From NCBI GenBank assembly GCA_022768285.1, contig JALEMJ010000016.1:62001-126000 (forward strand): 64,000 nucleotides of DNA, given 5' to 3'. A model generated the notes under the pieces. That model was given only the letters and a program-made list of their open reading frames with translations. It was not told where the DNA came from and did no database searches. Shown one piece after another: positions 9,068-18,947 of the stretch. The position numbers and the translations under genes are program-made. This stretch comes from Aerococcus sp. (GTDB lineage: Bacteria > Bacillota > Bacilli > Lactobacillales > Aerococcaceae). Within the stretch, counting starts at the first letter, position 1; each line of letters starts with the position of its first letter.

Positions 9068-9108
9068 AAAAGGCGTACGCTTGCAGAACTGCACGGCGTA
9101 CGCCTTTT
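9068..9108. terminator. bidirectional terminator between dtd and the amidase gene
   Basis: A perfect 13-bp stem AAAAGGCGTACGC / GCGTACGCCTTTT (9068-9080 with 9096-9108) sits between convergent genes, with T runs on both strands. Confidence 0.88.
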
Positions 9109-9118
9109 AACGTGTCGT

Positions 9119-10624
9119 TTAAGGTTCTTCACCCTGATTATTAGGGTATGTCTGAATTTCGTTCGGATCAGGTTCCAGTGCACCGACTTCACTCGATGGA
9201 TTTTCTGGATCAAGTTGATTGAGTAATTGGTCCATCTCTGTATTGAAGAAAATGGTCAGTCCGTCTACTATCGATTGCGCTACATGATCGTAGTAACTAT
9301 CTTGTATAAAGACAGCAATATCGTTTAGATTAGACATATAACCGAGTTCGATCAACAGCCCAGGCATTTGAGATTCACGTAATACTTGGAAATCACCGAA
9401 TTTGATACCAGTATTCGGTAGCTGTCCCTTTTCCACTAATTGTGACTGTACCGCTAGGGCAAGTGGTGTAGATGTATCACCGTACTGATAGACGGTTGAG
9501 CCACTCGCACTCGGATTATTCTCAGCCTTGTCATAATGAAGACTAATGAAAGCATCGGCAGCCTGCTGATTTGCGAGTGCAGGACGTTCGGCCAGTGATA
9601 CTGTTTCATCATCATCTCGTGTCATAATCACGGTAGCGCCTGCGCCTTCAAGGGCAGCTTTGACGGCTTGCGCTGTCTTTAGCGTAATATCTTTTTCATA
9701 GAGTGATTCATCGTCTGATATTGTCCCCGGATCTTCACCGCCATGACCAGGATCCAGTACGATGGTTTTTGACTGGAGGGTTGTTGTTGCCTTTGCTGTT
9801 TCAGCAAGTTGCTTCATTGCCTGGGAATCGCTCGTCACTACCCAGTTAGCGATATAACCTGTATCGCCATCAGCTGTTTTTACGTGATAGTAGGCTCCGG
9901 ATTGACCGATATAGGCGAGTGGTTCTTTGCGATGTGCCTCATAGATAATCGGACTGCTTGTATCTGGTGATTGGCGGATATGTGCACCTTCTGCTTCCAC
10001 AATTACTTTGTAATCATAATCTTTAAGAAACTTGGTATCCGCAGAAGAATCAATTGCATCGTTCAATGCTGGCGCAGGGACATTGCCCGGTGTGATTTCA
10101 ATATTTTCTTGCTTGATCCATGCAAGTTCGCTATCGAGCTGAACCTGTACCCAGCCATTTTGTTGAAAGATAATATTATATTTATCATCTTTTTTGACAT
10201 CGGCGATCTTATTCGCATTGTCTTCTGCGGATTCATAAGCGGGGGCATCCGTCAGTAACGTTGCGAGATAGCCTGTGCCTACTGAATTCTCTGTATGCAT
10301 CGCTTGGATGCTATCAGATAACCAACCAGCAAGCCATCCCACACGACCGTCATTTAATAAAATTTTTTGCCAACCGTTTTGTGTACTCACGATGCGGTAG
10401 GATGTACCTTTTTTTAATTGGCTATCAATATCATAAGAAATACCGGGGCCTTTGCGCATATTAACAACATCAGCAGTAATCGCTTGGGTGCGATTATGTT
10501 CGGTTAGCCATACTGAACCGCCACCAATACAAAAAAACAAGATAATAATACCAAAGTAGCGCCAATGCGAGGGAATCGCTTTTAATTGGTCTATAAATGA
10601 TGTCTCCCGTTCCGGTTTTTTCAC
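9119..10624 (-). CDS. N-acetylmuramoyl-L-alanine amidase with three SH3b domains
   Basis: A wall hydrolase that cuts the bond between muramic acid and the stem peptide. The 501 residues comprise a cytoplasmic N-terminus, one membrane anchor (about 24-42), three SH3b-like wall-binding repeats (about 48-108, 116-175 and 205-265), and an amidase_3 domain (about 285-460). The zinc and catalytic residues are visible: H in DPGHGGEDPG, E in LYEKDITL, H in SLHYD and E in LIELGYMSN. A Pro/Glu-rich tail of about 40 residues follows. In lactobacilli a similar amidase gene lies between dtd and hisS, as here. The anchor has no clear cleavage site, so it is probably retained at the membrane. Confidence 0.92.
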   Translation of the reverse strand: MKKPERETSFIDQLKAIPSHWRYFGIIILFFCIGGGSVWLTEHNRTQAITADVVNMRKGPGISYDIDSQLKKGTSYRIVSTQNGWQKILLNDGRVGWLAGWLSDSIQAMHTENSVGTGYLATLLTDAPAYESAEDNANKIADVKKDDKYNIIFQQNGWVQVQLDSELAWIKQENIEITPGNVPAPALNDAIDSSADTKFLKDYDYKVIVEAEGAHIRQSPDTSSPIIYEAHRKEPLAYIGQSGAYYHVKTADGDTGYIANWVVTSDSQAMKQLAETAKATTTLQSKTIVLDPGHGGEDPGTISDDESLYEKDITLKTAQAVKAALEGAGATVIMTRDDDETVSLAERPALANQQAADAFISLHYDKAENNPSASGSTVYQYGDTSTPLALAVQSQLVEKGQLPNTGIKFGDFQVLRESQMPGLLIELGYMSNLNDIAVFIQDSYYDHVAQSIVDGLTIFFNTEMDQLLNQLDPENPSSEVGALEPDPNEIQTYPNNQGEEP

Positions 10625-10739
10625 GCGTATACTCCTTATTGCCTCAATAGTTATCCATAGTTTAGCATGTTTTTAATGATGAAATAAAGCCTGGCTATTG
10701 TTAAAAAATAGGGACCTAAAGCTAGGCGTTCACATAGTA

Positions 10740-10768
10740 TTGACTTATAGTATGATATTCGCTAAAAT
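10740..10768 (+). promoter_or_regulatory. hisS-aspS promoter
   Basis: TTGACT (10740-10745) and TAAAAT (10763-10768) are separated by 17 bp. Transcription would start near 10775, just before the T-box leader. Confidence 0.75.
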
Positions 10769-10774
10769 TCCAGT

Positions 10775-11012
10775 TAAAGTTTGGATTTATCCTTTGACAG
10801 AGCAATGCTTTTTTAGTTCTTATCAGCGAGGATGGTTGGTGTAAGCATCTAAGAAAATAAAAAAGGAATGAACACTCTCGAGGAAGATAGTGAAAAGCTA
10901 TCTCGTTAATGCGCGTTAAGCATAGAGTACTGTAAGTATACAGTTAAAACTAGGTGGTACCGCGAATTTAATCGCCCTTGTCTTCATTAATTGGGGACAG
11001 GGGCTTTTTTGT
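10775..11012 (+). promoter_or_regulatory. T-box leader of hisS-aspS
   Basis: The leader has the near-invariant T-box AACTAGGTGGTACCGCG (10948-10964) and an intrinsic terminator just after it (10974-11010: GCCCTTGTC / GACAGGGGC, then six T). The antiterminator should form when uncharged tRNA pairs with the T-box. A CAC triplet in GAACACTC (10873-10875) lies where a specifier loop may sit and would fit tRNA-His; this assignment is a reading by eye. The whole operon, including aspS, would then respond to histidine charging. Confidence 0.92.
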
Positions 11013-11027
11013 TGAAGGAGGAAGAAC

Positions 11028-12323
11028 GTGATTCAGAGACCTAAAGGAACCAGTGATATATTGCCAGCAGACGTTAAAAAGTGGCAATTCATTGAGAAGA
11101 CAGCGCGTACAATTTTGGAAAATTATCGATTCCTTGAGATTCGTACGCCAATTTTTGAGAATTTTAATTTGTTTAGTCGCGGTGTCGGTGAAACAACTGA
11201 TGTCGTAACCAAAGAAATGTATGATTTCAAAGATAAGGGAGGTCGTCGGATTGCACTGCGCCCAGAAGGTACTGCGCCGATAGTTCGCGCTTATATTGAA
11301 AACAAATTATTCGGTCCGGAACATCCGAAACCATATAAAGCGTATTACATGGGACCGATGTTTCGTTATGAGCGTCCGCAAAGTGGTCGTCAGCGCCAGT
11401 TCCATCAGTTAGGCGTTGAAGTGTTTAATGGTGAAGGTGCTTGGACAGATGTTGAGACATTAGCTTTGGCACATGACTTGCTGGAGGCATTTGGCTTAAA
11501 AGATATCAAATTAGTCATTAATTCATTGGGAAGCAATGAGGATCGCAAACGGTATCGTGCGGCATTAATTGACTATCTCAAACCATATGAAAATGAGCTC
11601 AGCGAGGACTCCAGACGTCGGTTTAAAGATAATCCACTGCGTGTGTTAGATAGTAAAGAACCGCAGGATCAAGCGATTGTTAAGGATGCGCCGAGTATTT
11701 TAGATTATCTATCACCAGCATCACAGGAACGCTTTGACCAAGTGCAAGCGTTATTAACAAAGGTTGGCCTCTCATTTGAAATTGATCCTAACATGGTGCG
11801 GGGGTTAGACTACTACCAAGAAACTATTTTTGAAATGATGACAGAAGAACCAGTGTTCGGTGCAGAAACAACAATCTGCGGCGGTGGTAACTATTCTGGA
11901 TTGGTCAGTGAACTGTCAGAAGGTAAAGTAGAGGCTCCAGGATTTGGGTTCGCGATTGGAATTGAGCGCTTGCTACTATTGATGGATGCACAAGGTGTGA
12001 CAATACCAGAACAGCTACCGCTGAATGCCTATTTAGTAGCGATTGGTGACCGCGCCTTCGAAGCCACGTTCGAATTAGGCCAGTGCTTACGTCAACAAGG
12101 GTTCAGTATTGATCGCGATTTAACGAAGCGTAAACCGGGTAAACAATATCGTGAAGCAGACCGTTTGGGCGCCGAATTAGCAATAACAATTGGCGATCAG
12201 GAACTGGATCAAAATATCGCGAAAGTGAAGCGATTATCTGATGGTGTTGAGCAGACGTATCCATTGAGTGATTTGGAAACTAATTTTGCTGAAATCTATC
12301 AAGCAATGATGGGAGAGATGTAA
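11028..12323 (+). CDS. hisS: histidyl-tRNA synthetase
   Basis: A class II synthetase that charges tRNA-His. Its 431 residues include motif 1 around 30-60, motif 2 with the [17 protein letters not shown] loop (about 110-126), the histidine-A motif GLDYY (about 261-265) and motif 3 with [11 protein letters not shown] (about 303-313). A C-terminal anticodon-binding domain (about 330-425) follows. The N-terminus [12 protein letters not shown] is typical. Start choice: ATT-free frame begins with GTG at 11028, preceded by GGAGGAAG. aspS starts one base after the stop codon. Confidence 0.96.
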   Translation: MIQRPKGTSDILPADVKKWQFIEKTARTILENYRFLEIRTPIFENFNLFSRGVGETTDVVTKEMYDFKDKGGRRIALRPEGTAPIVRAYIENKLFGPEHPKPYKAYYMGPMFRYERPQSGRQRQFHQLGVEVFNGEGAWTDVETLALAHDLLEAFGLKDIKLVINSLGSNEDRKRYRAALIDYLKPYENELSEDSRRRFKDNPLRVLDSKEPQDQAIVKDAPSILDYLSPASQERFDQVQALLTKVGLSFEIDPNMVRGLDYYQETIFEMMTEEPVFGAETTICGGGNYSGLVSELSEGKVEAPGFGFAIGIERLLLLMDAQGVTIPEQLPLNAYLVAIGDRAFEATFELGQCLRQQGFSIDRDLTKRKPGKQYREADRLGAELAITIGDQELDQNIAKVKRLSDGVEQTYPLSDLETNFAEIYQAMMGEM

Positions 12324-12324
12324 C

Positions 12325-14094
12325 ATGAAACGAACAACATATTGTGGATTAGTTAGTGAAGAACACGTTGATCACGAAGTGACTGTTAAAGGCTGGGTGC
12401 AAAAGCGTCGTGACCTCGGTGGCGTTATTTTTGTTGATTTACGTGACCGCGAAGGTTTAGTACAGATCGTTTTCAACCGCGAATTTATCGATGATCAATT
12501 CGCTGTAGCTGAAGAATTGCGCTCTGAATTTGTTATCGAAGTCACAGGTAAAGTTGTTCATCGTGCAGATTCAGAAATTAATCCTAAACTGCGCACGGGA
12601 CACTTTGAAATTATGGCAACGTCATTGACGATTTTAAACCGTTCGAAGACACCGCCATTCCCAGTTGAAGACGACATTGATGTTAACGAAGATAAACGTT
12701 TGGAATACCGTTACGTTGACCTGCGCCGTCCGAAGATGCTCAATAACCTGTGGATGCGCTCAAAAGTCACACATGCTGTTCGTCAATATTTGGATAACCA
12801 GGGATTCCTGGATATTGAAACACCTGATTTAACGAAGTCAACACCAGAAGGCGCACGTGATTTCTTAGTTCCTTCACGTATTCATCCGGGTGAAACCTAT
12901 GCACTGCCACAATCGCCACAATTATTCAAACAATTATTGATGGCCAGCGGTTTCGATCGCTATTACCAAATTGTTAAATGTTTCCGTGACGAAGATTTGC
13001 GTGGCGATCGTCAGCCAGAATTTACACAGATCGACTTAGAAACCACATTCCTTGAAGAAGATGAGATTCGTGACATTGTTGAAGGTATGCTGAAATATGT
13101 GATGAAGGAAGTTAAAGGGATCGACTTTGACGATCCGTTCCCAGTTATGACATATGACGAAGCAATGGACCGCTATGGATCAGATAAGCCGGATACGCGA
13201 TTCGGAATGGAATTGACCGATATTACAGATATTGTGGATAACTATTCATTCAAAGTCTTTAATATGGCAAAAGAAAATGGTGGTATTGTTAAAGGAATCA
13301 ATGTTAAGGGTGCCGCTGATCAATACTCGCGTAAGGATCTCGATAGCCTAGCTGATTTCGTCGCGGACTTCGGTGGCAAAGGGGCTGCATGGATTAAAGT
13401 TTCTGATGAAGGATTAACTGGACCAATTGGGAAATTCTTCCGTGATAATCCAGAACCGCTGACAGAATGCTTGAATGCCGAGCCAGGAGATATTTTAATT
13501 TTTGCGGCCGACAAGAAGTCTGTCGTCGACCGTTCATTAGGTGAAATTCGCTTGAAATTTGGGCGTGAATTAGGGTTGATGCCAAAAGATCAATACAATT
13601 TCTTATGGATTGTCGACTTCCCGTTATTGGAGTGGGATGACGAAGAAAATCGCTACACGGCAATGCACCATCCATTCACTATGCCGAAACGTGAAGATCT
13701 CGATAAACTAGAAACTGCGCCAGGTGAGGTTTATGCAGCGGCTTACGATATCGTTCTAAATGGCTATGAAATCGGTGGAGGATCTATCCGTATCAACGAA
13801 CGCGAAATCCAAGAACGGATGTTTAAAGCACTCGGATTCACTAAGGAGAGTGCCGAAGAACAGTTTGGCTTCTTGCTTCGTGCATTAGACTACGGCTTCC
13901 CACCACACGGCGGTTGCGCTATGGGGTTAGACCGTATTGTGATGCTCTTGGCAGGAGAAGAAAACATTCGTCAAGTGATGGCTTTCCCTAAGAATGGACG
14001 CGCCTTCGATCCGTTAACAAGTGCACCGAGTGAACCTTCAGAAAGTCAGTTATCTGATTTAGGGTTACAAACAATCGATTTAGATAAAGACTAA
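12325..14094 (+). CDS. aspS: aspartyl-tRNA synthetase
   Basis: A class II synthetase of the bacterial type (589 residues). It has an N-terminal OB anticodon-binding domain (about 1-105), then the catalytic core with [17 protein letters not shown] (about 216-232), and the bacterial GAD insertion domain (about 290-410). Motif 3, [11 protein letters not shown], is near 532-542. It shares the hisS transcript and so the T-box. Whether it is discriminating (Asp only) or also charges tRNA-Asn cannot be judged without a residue-level alignment. Confidence 0.96.
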   Translation: MKRTTYCGLVSEEHVDHEVTVKGWVQKRRDLGGVIFVDLRDREGLVQIVFNREFIDDQFAVAEELRSEFVIEVTGKVVHRADSEINPKLRTGHFEIMATSLTILNRSKTPPFPVEDDIDVNEDKRLEYRYVDLRRPKMLNNLWMRSKVTHAVRQYLDNQGFLDIETPDLTKSTPEGARDFLVPSRIHPGETYALPQSPQLFKQLLMASGFDRYYQIVKCFRDEDLRGDRQPEFTQIDLETTFLEEDEIRDIVEGMLKYVMKEVKGIDFDDPFPVMTYDEAMDRYGSDKPDTRFGMELTDITDIVDNYSFKVFNMAKENGGIVKGINVKGAADQYSRKDLDSLADFVADFGGKGAAWIKVSDEGLTGPIGKFFRDNPEPLTECLNAEPGDILIFAADKKSVVDRSLGEIRLKFGRELGLMPKDQYNFLWIVDFPLLEWDDEENRYTAMHHPFTMPKREDLDKLETAPGEVYAAAYDIVLNGYEIGGGSIRINEREIQERMFKALGFTKESAEEQFGFLLRALDYGFPPHGGCAMGLDRIVMLLAGEENIRQVMAFPKNGRAFDPLTSAPSEPSESQLSDLGLQTIDLDKD

Positions 14095-14115
14095 TTATTT
14101 AAACAATTTAGAGCG

Positions 14116-14147
14116 AAAATGCCTGTTTAAAAAGCAGGCATTTTTTT
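14116..14147 (+). terminator. hisS-aspS terminator
   Basis: The stem AAAATGCCTG / CAGGCATTTT (14116-14125 with 14135-14144) runs into seven T. Confidence 0.9.
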
Positions 14148-14178
14148 GATTTCTTTAACACTTTGAGATTCTGAACAA

Positions 14179-14187
14179 TGATATAAT
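14179..14187 (+). promoter_or_regulatory. extended -10 promoter of the gpx-sppA-RDD-nfo run
   Basis: TATAAT (14182-14187) is preceded by TG plus one base. No -35 box is at the right distance. It lies 30 bp before the glutathione peroxidase start. Confidence 0.55.
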
Positions 14188-14217
14188 GAATCCAAGATAA
14201 AGAACGGGGGAGTTATC

Positions 14218-14706
14218 ATGGCAACAGTTTATGATTTTGAGGTTGAAAGCGAAAAAGGCGAAAAGTATTCATTAAGTAAATATAAAGGTGATGTGCTTTT
14301 AATCGTAAATACAGCAACGAAATGTGGTTTAGCGCCTCAGTTCGAAGGTTTAGAAGAGCTCTACAAGGAATATCAGTCGCAGGGCTTGACCGTTTTAGGC
14401 TTTCCTTCTGACCAATTCAAGCAGGAGGTTGCTGATGGTGAAGAAGCGGCCTCAATTTGTCGTACAACATATGGTGTCTCCTTCCCAATGCATGCTGTTA
14501 GAAAAGTCAATGGTGATGATGCATTGCCACTCTTTAAGTATTTAACAACGGAAGTGCCTGGCGTTGGTCAAAAACGTATTAAGTGGAACTTTACGAAATT
14601 CTTGATCGATCAAGAAGGGCATATCGTGAAACGTTACGCACCTACAACTTCTCCTTCAAAAATTGCGCCTGATATTGAAAAGTTATTAGCAAGTGCAGAG
14701 GCATAA
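14218..14706 (+). CDS. glutathione peroxidase family protein
   Basis: A thiol peroxidase of the BsaA/Gpx family, 162 residues, likely thioredoxin-linked and cytoplasmic. The peroxidatic cysteine is C36 in NTATKCGLAPQ. The usual FPCNQF motif reads FPSDQF here, so the cysteine of that motif is absent. C81 (in ASICRTTYG) is the other cysteine and may act as the resolving residue. The tetrad residues Q and W-N (IKWNFTKF) are present. It appears to lead a four-gene run; the sppA ribosome binding site lies in its last codons. Confidence 0.9.
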   Translation: MATVYDFEVESEKGEKYSLSKYKGDVLLIVNTATKCGLAPQFEGLEELYKEYQSQGLTVLGFPSDQFKQEVADGEEAASICRTTYGVSFPMHAVRKVNGDDALPLFKYLTTEVPGVGQKRIKWNFTKFLIDQEGHIVKRYAPTTSPSKIAPDIEKLLASAEA

Positions 14707-14710
14707 TAGC

Positions 14711-15742
14711 ATGAATAGAAAACGTTGGTTACTCATCGGACTTGGTGTAATTATCCTTATTTTTGGTGCAGTATTCAGTGGCTGGCGTGAATTAGAAGGT
14801 AATGCTTTACAAGAAACCATTGATCAGACAATGGGGGATGACTTAACGATTCGCGAAGGTAGCGGCGATAAGAAGATTGTTGTTATTCCGATCCACGGTA
14901 CCATTACCTCAGAGAGTAGCGGTAGTTTACTATCAGATAATACGACATACGATCAGCAACGCTTGCTCGATGGCATTGAGGCGCTGAAAGCAGATTCTTC
15001 TGTTGCTGGTATCATTTTAGAAGTTGATTCTGGTGGTGGTGAAGTCTATGCCAGTGAGGAAATGTACAACGCGATTAAGCAACTCAAGGCAGAGAAGCAT
15101 ATCCCGGTATATGTGAATATGAAATCTGTTGATGCCAGTGGCGCCTATATGATTTCAATGGCAGGAGATAAACTCTACGCGCATCCTGAAACGCTAACGG
15201 GATCTATCGGTGTCATTTTGACCCAGCCAAATTATAGTGAACTCGCTGATAAAGTCGGATTGTCTCAAAATATCTATAAATCCGGCAAGGTGAAAGATGC
15301 TGGCAATGCATTTCGTGAGCCAACTGAAGAAGAAAAACAGATTTTCCAAGGTATTATCGATGAATCCTATGAGAATTTTGTCAAAATTGTCGCTAATGGA
15401 CGCAAGATGAACGAAGACAATGTTCGAAAACTAGCAGATGGTCGGGTATACACCGCGAAGCAGGCGAAAGCAAACGGCTTGGTGGATGAAATTGGCGACC
15501 AAAATGCAGTGATCGATCGAATGATAAAAGATTTGAAATTGGATCACCCAAGTGTCTCTTATATGCCGATGAGTACGGGGCAGTGGGAGCGATTTGCTAG
15601 TGTCTTAGGCTATGTTGTCGAACGTATCGAAAGTCACTGGTCATCAGATACCCAATCAGGATCACCAGCATCATTGGAGAAATTGATGCATCAGACCCAT
15701 AGTCCCGTGGTATGGGCAATATATGGAGGTATCACTGAATGA
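14711..15742 (+). CDS. sppA: signal peptide peptidase SppA
   Basis: A membrane-anchored Ser/Lys protease that degrades leftover signal peptides and, in Bacillus, counters some bacteriocins. The 343-residue protein has an N-terminal membrane helix (about 5-22). The nucleophile serine lies in DASGAYMI and the general-base lysine in KSGKVKDAGNAF, both on the ClpP-like fold. I chose the ATG at 14711 because it starts MNRKRW with AGAGG 9 nt upstream. An earlier in-frame codon would overlap the peroxidase gene and adds no family sequence. Its stop overlaps the next start (ATGA). Confidence 0.92.
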   Translation: MNRKRWLLIGLGVIILIFGAVFSGWRELEGNALQETIDQTMGDDLTIREGSGDKKIVVIPIHGTITSESSGSLLSDNTTYDQQRLLDGIEALKADSSVAGIILEVDSGGGEVYASEEMYNAIKQLKAEKHIPVYVNMKSVDASGAYMISMAGDKLYAHPETLTGSIGVILTQPNYSELADKVGLSQNIYKSGKVKDAGNAFREPTEEEKQIFQGIIDESYENFVKIVANGRKMNEDNVRKLADGRVYTAKQAKANGLVDEIGDQNAVIDRMIKDLKLDHPSVSYMPMSTGQWERFASVLGYVVERIESHWSSDTQSGSPASLEKLMHQTHSPVVWAIYGGITE

Positions 15743-16239
15743 TGACACACGCAGATGTTTCTGTTAATGAGTGGCCACGCGGGCTCTTCGGCGGCTTTTT
15801 TAGTCGAGTGGTAGCGTTCTGGATCGATCAAGCGCTGGTTAGTGCATTGCGTGCTATTGTCTTATTTACTTTTGATTATCTGTCGCTATCTTCTGGTGTG
15901 AGTGGTGGCATGACATTTATCGTTAAAAGCCTGATAGTAGTTAGTTATTTCACTGTAGTGACCTTCATTACTAATGGATGGACAGTTGGAAAAGCGCTCA
16001 TGGGTTTGCGAACAATAGCGCTAGATGGGCGATCGCTATCCCTGACAACAGCGTTGGTTCGTGAAGGTGTGGGGAAAATGATTCTTATGCATTTTCCATT
16101 CCTGGGACTCATCGTCTTATTCAGTGAGCAACGCGAGAATTTTATGGATTTCTTTACAGACACGCGTGTCGTTTCAGAGCGTAGACTAGCACTCATTGAT
16201 TGTTGGCAAGCAACAGAGGGAAAGGAAAATCAGTCATGA
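15739..16239 (+). CDS. RDD family membrane protein
   Basis: A 166-residue protein with three likely membrane segments. It has the family pattern: an Arg in the first segment region ([12 protein letters not shown], about 17-28), a second helix pair, and [15 protein letters not shown] (about 83-97). RDD proteins have no firmly known general role; some are linked to cation transport. It overlaps sppA by four bases and the nfo start by four bases, so the three are translationally coupled. RDD genes next to sppA are common in Firmicutes. Confidence 0.88.
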   Translation: MMTHADVSVNEWPRGLFGGFFSRVVAFWIDQALVSALRAIVLFTFDYLSLSSGVSGGMTFIVKSLIVVSYFTVVTFITNGWTVGKALMGLRTIALDGRSLSLTTALVREGVGKMILMHFPFLGLIVLFSEQRENFMDFFTDTRVVSERRLALIDCWQATEGKENQS

Positions 16240-17132
16240 TCATCGGATCACATGTTTCTATGAAAGGTAAAAAAATGCTGCAGGGTGCCGCGGAAGAGGC
16301 GGCTTCTTACGGTGCTAATGCTTTTATGATATACACAGGTGCTCCACAGAATACCAAACGGAAGCCGATCGGTGAATTGATGATTGAACCCGGTAAGACG
16401 TTAATGGCTGAAGAAGGCATTCAATCTGTGGTGATTCATTCGCCATATATTGTTAATCTGGCGAATCCGAATAAACCGGAAAACTTTGAGTTCTACGTTG
16501 AATTTTTGAAGGATGAAATTAAACGTGCGGAAGCAATTGGTGCTGAACAAATTACTTTCCATCCAGGATCACATGTTCAGACGTCTACTGAAGAGGGGAT
16601 TAAAGCTTTAGTCAAAGGATTAAATGCTGTATTGACAGGTAAGGAGAAAGCACAAATTGCTATTGAAACGATGTCCGGTAAAGGGTCAGAGATTGGCGTT
16701 CGTTTTGAAGAAATTGCTAAGATCATTGATGGCGTAACGTATAATGAATCCCTCTCAGTGACGATGGATACTTGTCATATGAATGATGCTGGTTATGATG
16801 TAAAAGATCATTTCGATGAGGTGCTTGAAGATTTTGATCATATTATTGGATTAGACCGCTTAAAAGTCATTCACGTGAATGACTCAAAGAATCCACGTGG
16901 CGCGCACAAGGATCGCCACGCGAATATCGGTGAAGGAACGATCGGTTTTGAGCCATTAAATCGCATTGTGCACCATCCAGCACTCAATGGTATCCCGAAG
17001 ATTTTGGAAACACCATGGGTACAATATGATGATAATAAACGGCATAAGAAGCCACCTTATAAATTTGAGATTGAAATGTTTAAAACGAATCACTATAACG
17101 ATCATTTGATCTCACAAATCAAGGAACAGTAA
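16236..17132 (+). CDS. nfo: deoxyribonuclease IV (AP endonuclease)
   Basis: It cuts DNA at abasic sites in base excision repair. The 298-residue TIM-barrel protein starts [11 protein letters not shown] and carries the zinc-binding residues of the family: H in HPGSH, E in [11 protein letters not shown] and H in [11 protein letters not shown] in [10 protein letters not shown] and D-x-H in [10 protein letters not shown] start it at the ATG overlapping the RDD stop codon (ATGA); the upstream in-frame codons belong to the RDD gene's last bases. It is the last gene of the run. Confidence 0.95.
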   Translation: MIIGSHVSMKGKKMLQGAAEEAASYGANAFMIYTGAPQNTKRKPIGELMIEPGKTLMAEEGIQSVVIHSPYIVNLANPNKPENFEFYVEFLKDEIKRAEAIGAEQITFHPGSHVQTSTEEGIKALVKGLNAVLTGKEKAQIAIETMSGKGSEIGVRFEEIAKIIDGVTYNESLSVTMDTCHMNDAGYDVKDHFDEVLEDFDHIIGLDRLKVIHVNDSKNPRGAHKDRHANIGEGTIGFEPLNRIVHHPALNGIPKILETPWVQYDDNKRHKKPPYKFEIEMFKTNHYNDHLISQIKEQ

Positions 17133-17138
17133 TGTTAA

Positions 17139-17175
17139 AAACCGTGTACTTAACAGATTAACAGTACACGGGTTT
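17139..17175. terminator. terminator between nfo and the PDRP gene
   Basis: AAACCGTGTACT pairs with AGTACACGGGTTT with one bulged base, around a short AT loop. The genes on either side converge. Confidence 0.6.
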
Positions 17176-17188
17176 ATTGCTTTATAAG

Positions 17189-18055
17189 TTAGAATTCTGG
17201 ACGTTTAAGGTCAAGGAGAAGCGAAATAAGGGTCGCTGTCTCTTCAATACTGCGTTCGGCTACATTGATTACGGGACAATCCAACTTTTGGTAAATAGCA
17301 TCCGCATAACTCAGTTCCTTAGCAATGCGATCATCATTATTGTAGCGTCCGGTATCTTTTAATCCGAACGCGCGTAAACGTTCCTTGCGATAGCGATTTA
17401 GTACGTCTGCTTCTGTAGTCAGACCGACAATTTTTTGCTTATCGATTTCATATATAGCATCTGGAAGTTTCGATTCTGGTAGTAATGGCAGGTTGGCTAC
17501 TTTATAGCCCTGAAAGGCCAGATAAATGCTGAGGGGCGTTTTACCGGTTCGTGAAATGCCCAGTAGCAGAATATCTGCTTCATCGAAACGATCTGGATTC
17601 TGTCCATCATCATTTTCAACTGCGAACTCTAAACATTCAACACGATGATAATAATGATTATCGAGAGGCGCTTTATTTCCTGGTTGTTGCAGTGCTTTTA
17701 TACCTGTCTGCTTTTCAATATGTGTAATGAGTGGTTGCATCACACTTACATAATGTAGTTGATGTTCGCTGCAGAATTGTGTGGCATACTGGTCGAATGC
17801 AGGGTCAACAAAACTCCCTAAGATATTGGCGTGTTGCGCATTTGCTTCAGTTAATGCGGACTCTAACTGATGGTGATATTGAATGAACGGCCAATTTTTA
17901 ACTTGAAAATGGATCGTTGGAAATTGTACCATCACACTGTTAAGATAGTTTTGATTCAACTGTCCCGCAGCATCCGATAATAAATAATAAACCAATGTTT
18001 GTTCGATGGGTTGATCATTCGGATGTTCATTGAGGCTAGAGTAATTATCCGGCAT
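17189..18055 (-). CDS. PEP synthase / pyruvate phosphate dikinase regulatory protein
   Basis: A DUF299-family serine/threonine kinase-pyrophosphorylase that switches PPDK or PEP synthase off (ADP-dependent phosphorylation) and on (phosphate-dependent removal). The 288-residue protein has the P-loop-like GISRTGKTP at 166-174. No target enzyme is encoded in the window, so its substrate must be elsewhere if it is functional. It opens MPDNYSSLNEHP, an extra few residues before the conserved part at about 20. It lies alone on the minus strand, divergent from the Fur-family gene. Confidence 0.9.
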   Translation of the reverse strand: MPDNYSSLNEHPNDQPIEQTLVYYLLSDAAGQLNQNYLNSVMVQFPTIHFQVKNWPFIQYHHQLESALTEANAQHANILGSFVDPAFDQYATQFCSEHQLHYVSVMQPLITHIEKQTGIKALQQPGNKAPLDNHYYHRVECLEFAVENDDGQNPDRFDEADILLLGISRTGKTPLSIYLAFQGYKVANLPLLPESKLPDAIYEIDKQKIVGLTTEADVLNRYRKERLRAFGLKDTGRYNNDDRIAKELSYADAIYQKLDCPVINVAERSIEETATLISLLLDLKRPEF

Positions 18056-18114
18056 AACAATTCCTCCTTTTCGTCTAGTATAGCAAATAATGAAGCGCTT
18101 TAGTTAATTTGCGC

Positions 18115-18143
18115 TTGACGTTTCTTGATGAACATATTATTCT
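18115..18143 (+). promoter_or_regulatory. promoter of the Fur-family gene
   Basis: TTGACG (18115-18120) and TATTCT (18138-18143) have a 17-bp spacer. Confidence 0.6.
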
Positions 18144-18196
18144 CTAATGATGTAAATAGGAATGCTTTGGATTTATAAAAAGGATGTGACGATTCG

Positions 18197-18628
18197 GTGA
18201 TTGATTTTGTAAACGAATCGATGACAAAATTATCAGATAAAGGATACAAATATACCCAGCGACGTGCTGATCTACTTGCGATTTTTGATGAAGATGAAAC
18301 GCGTTACTTTTCAGCTAAAGAAGTTCAACAGCGGATCAAGGTTTTGTATCCTAAAATGAGTTTCGATACAATCTATCGAAATTTAAAGCTTTTTACGGAT
18401 GAAGATATGTTGGAAGAAACGGAATTGAATGGCGAAATGATGTTCCGCAAGCACTGTGATCCTGAGATTGGCCATCACCATCATTTCATTTGTAGAAACT
18501 GTGGTAAGGCACTCCCTGTTGAAACGTGTCCATTGGATTTCTATGCGCAGCAGTTACCAGGAGCCAAGATTGAGGAACATGAATTTCAATTAATTGGTAT
18601 CTGCCCAGAGTGTGTTGCAAAAGGCTAG
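18197..18628 (+). CDS. Fur-family transcriptional regulator, possibly Zur or PerR
   Basis: A 143-residue metal-dependent repressor. The N-terminal winged helix (about 1-85) includes YTQRRADLLAIF and SFDTIYRNLKLF. The C-terminal dimer domain has the structural zinc cysteines C99-C102 and C136-C139, and a GHHHHF histidine cluster at 92-97, a metal-sensing feature. Which metal or signal it senses cannot be fixed from sequence; Zur is the usual annotation for such lactic bacterial paralogues. The start is GTG at 18197 with AAGGATG upstream; ATG at codon 9 is an alternative. Confidence 0.88.
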   Translation: MIDFVNESMTKLSDKGYKYTQRRADLLAIFDEDETRYFSAKEVQQRIKVLYPKMSFDTIYRNLKLFTDEDMLEETELNGEMMFRKHCDPEIGHHHHFICRNCGKALPVETCPLDFYAQQLPGAKIEEHEFQLIGICPECVAKG

Positions 18629-18657
18629 TTATTTTTTGCACATTGCATAAACGTGAT

Positions 18658-18685
18658 TGACGCAAGGAATGAAAATCGCTATAAT
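18658..18685 (+). promoter_or_regulatory. rpsU-yqeY promoter
   Basis: TTGACG (18658-18663) and TATAAT (18680-18685) are 16 bp apart. Confidence 0.75.
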
Positions 18686-18744
18686 GTCGATTGTACGTTT
18701 CTATGTGAAGAAACGATTGTTATGCACGAGGGGAGGTATCACAC

Positions 18745-18918
18745 ATGGCCAAGACCGTTGTTCGCAAGAACGAATCCCTTGAAGATGCTTTAGGACGATT
18801 CAGACGACAAGTTTCTCAATCAGGTACTTTGAGAGAAGCTCGTAAACGTGAATATTACGAAAAACCTTCAGTTCGTCGCAAGAAAAAATCTGAAGCTGCT
18901 CGTAAACGTAAGAGATAA
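18745..18918 (+). CDS. rpsU: 30S ribosomal protein S21
   Basis: A 57-residue, strongly basic protein starting [19 protein letters not shown] and ending [12 protein letters not shown], which matches S21 of Firmicutes in length and pattern. It joins the small subunit near the anti-Shine-Dalgarno end of 16S rRNA. GGGGAGG lies upstream of the ATG. yqeY follows 29 bp later; rpsU-yqeY is a standard pair. Confidence 0.96.
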   Translation: MAKTVVRKNESLEDALGRFRRQVSQSGTLREARKREYYEKPSVRRKKKSEAARKRKR

Positions 18919-18947
18919 CTAATTGTTTGAATTGAGGAGATAATGAC

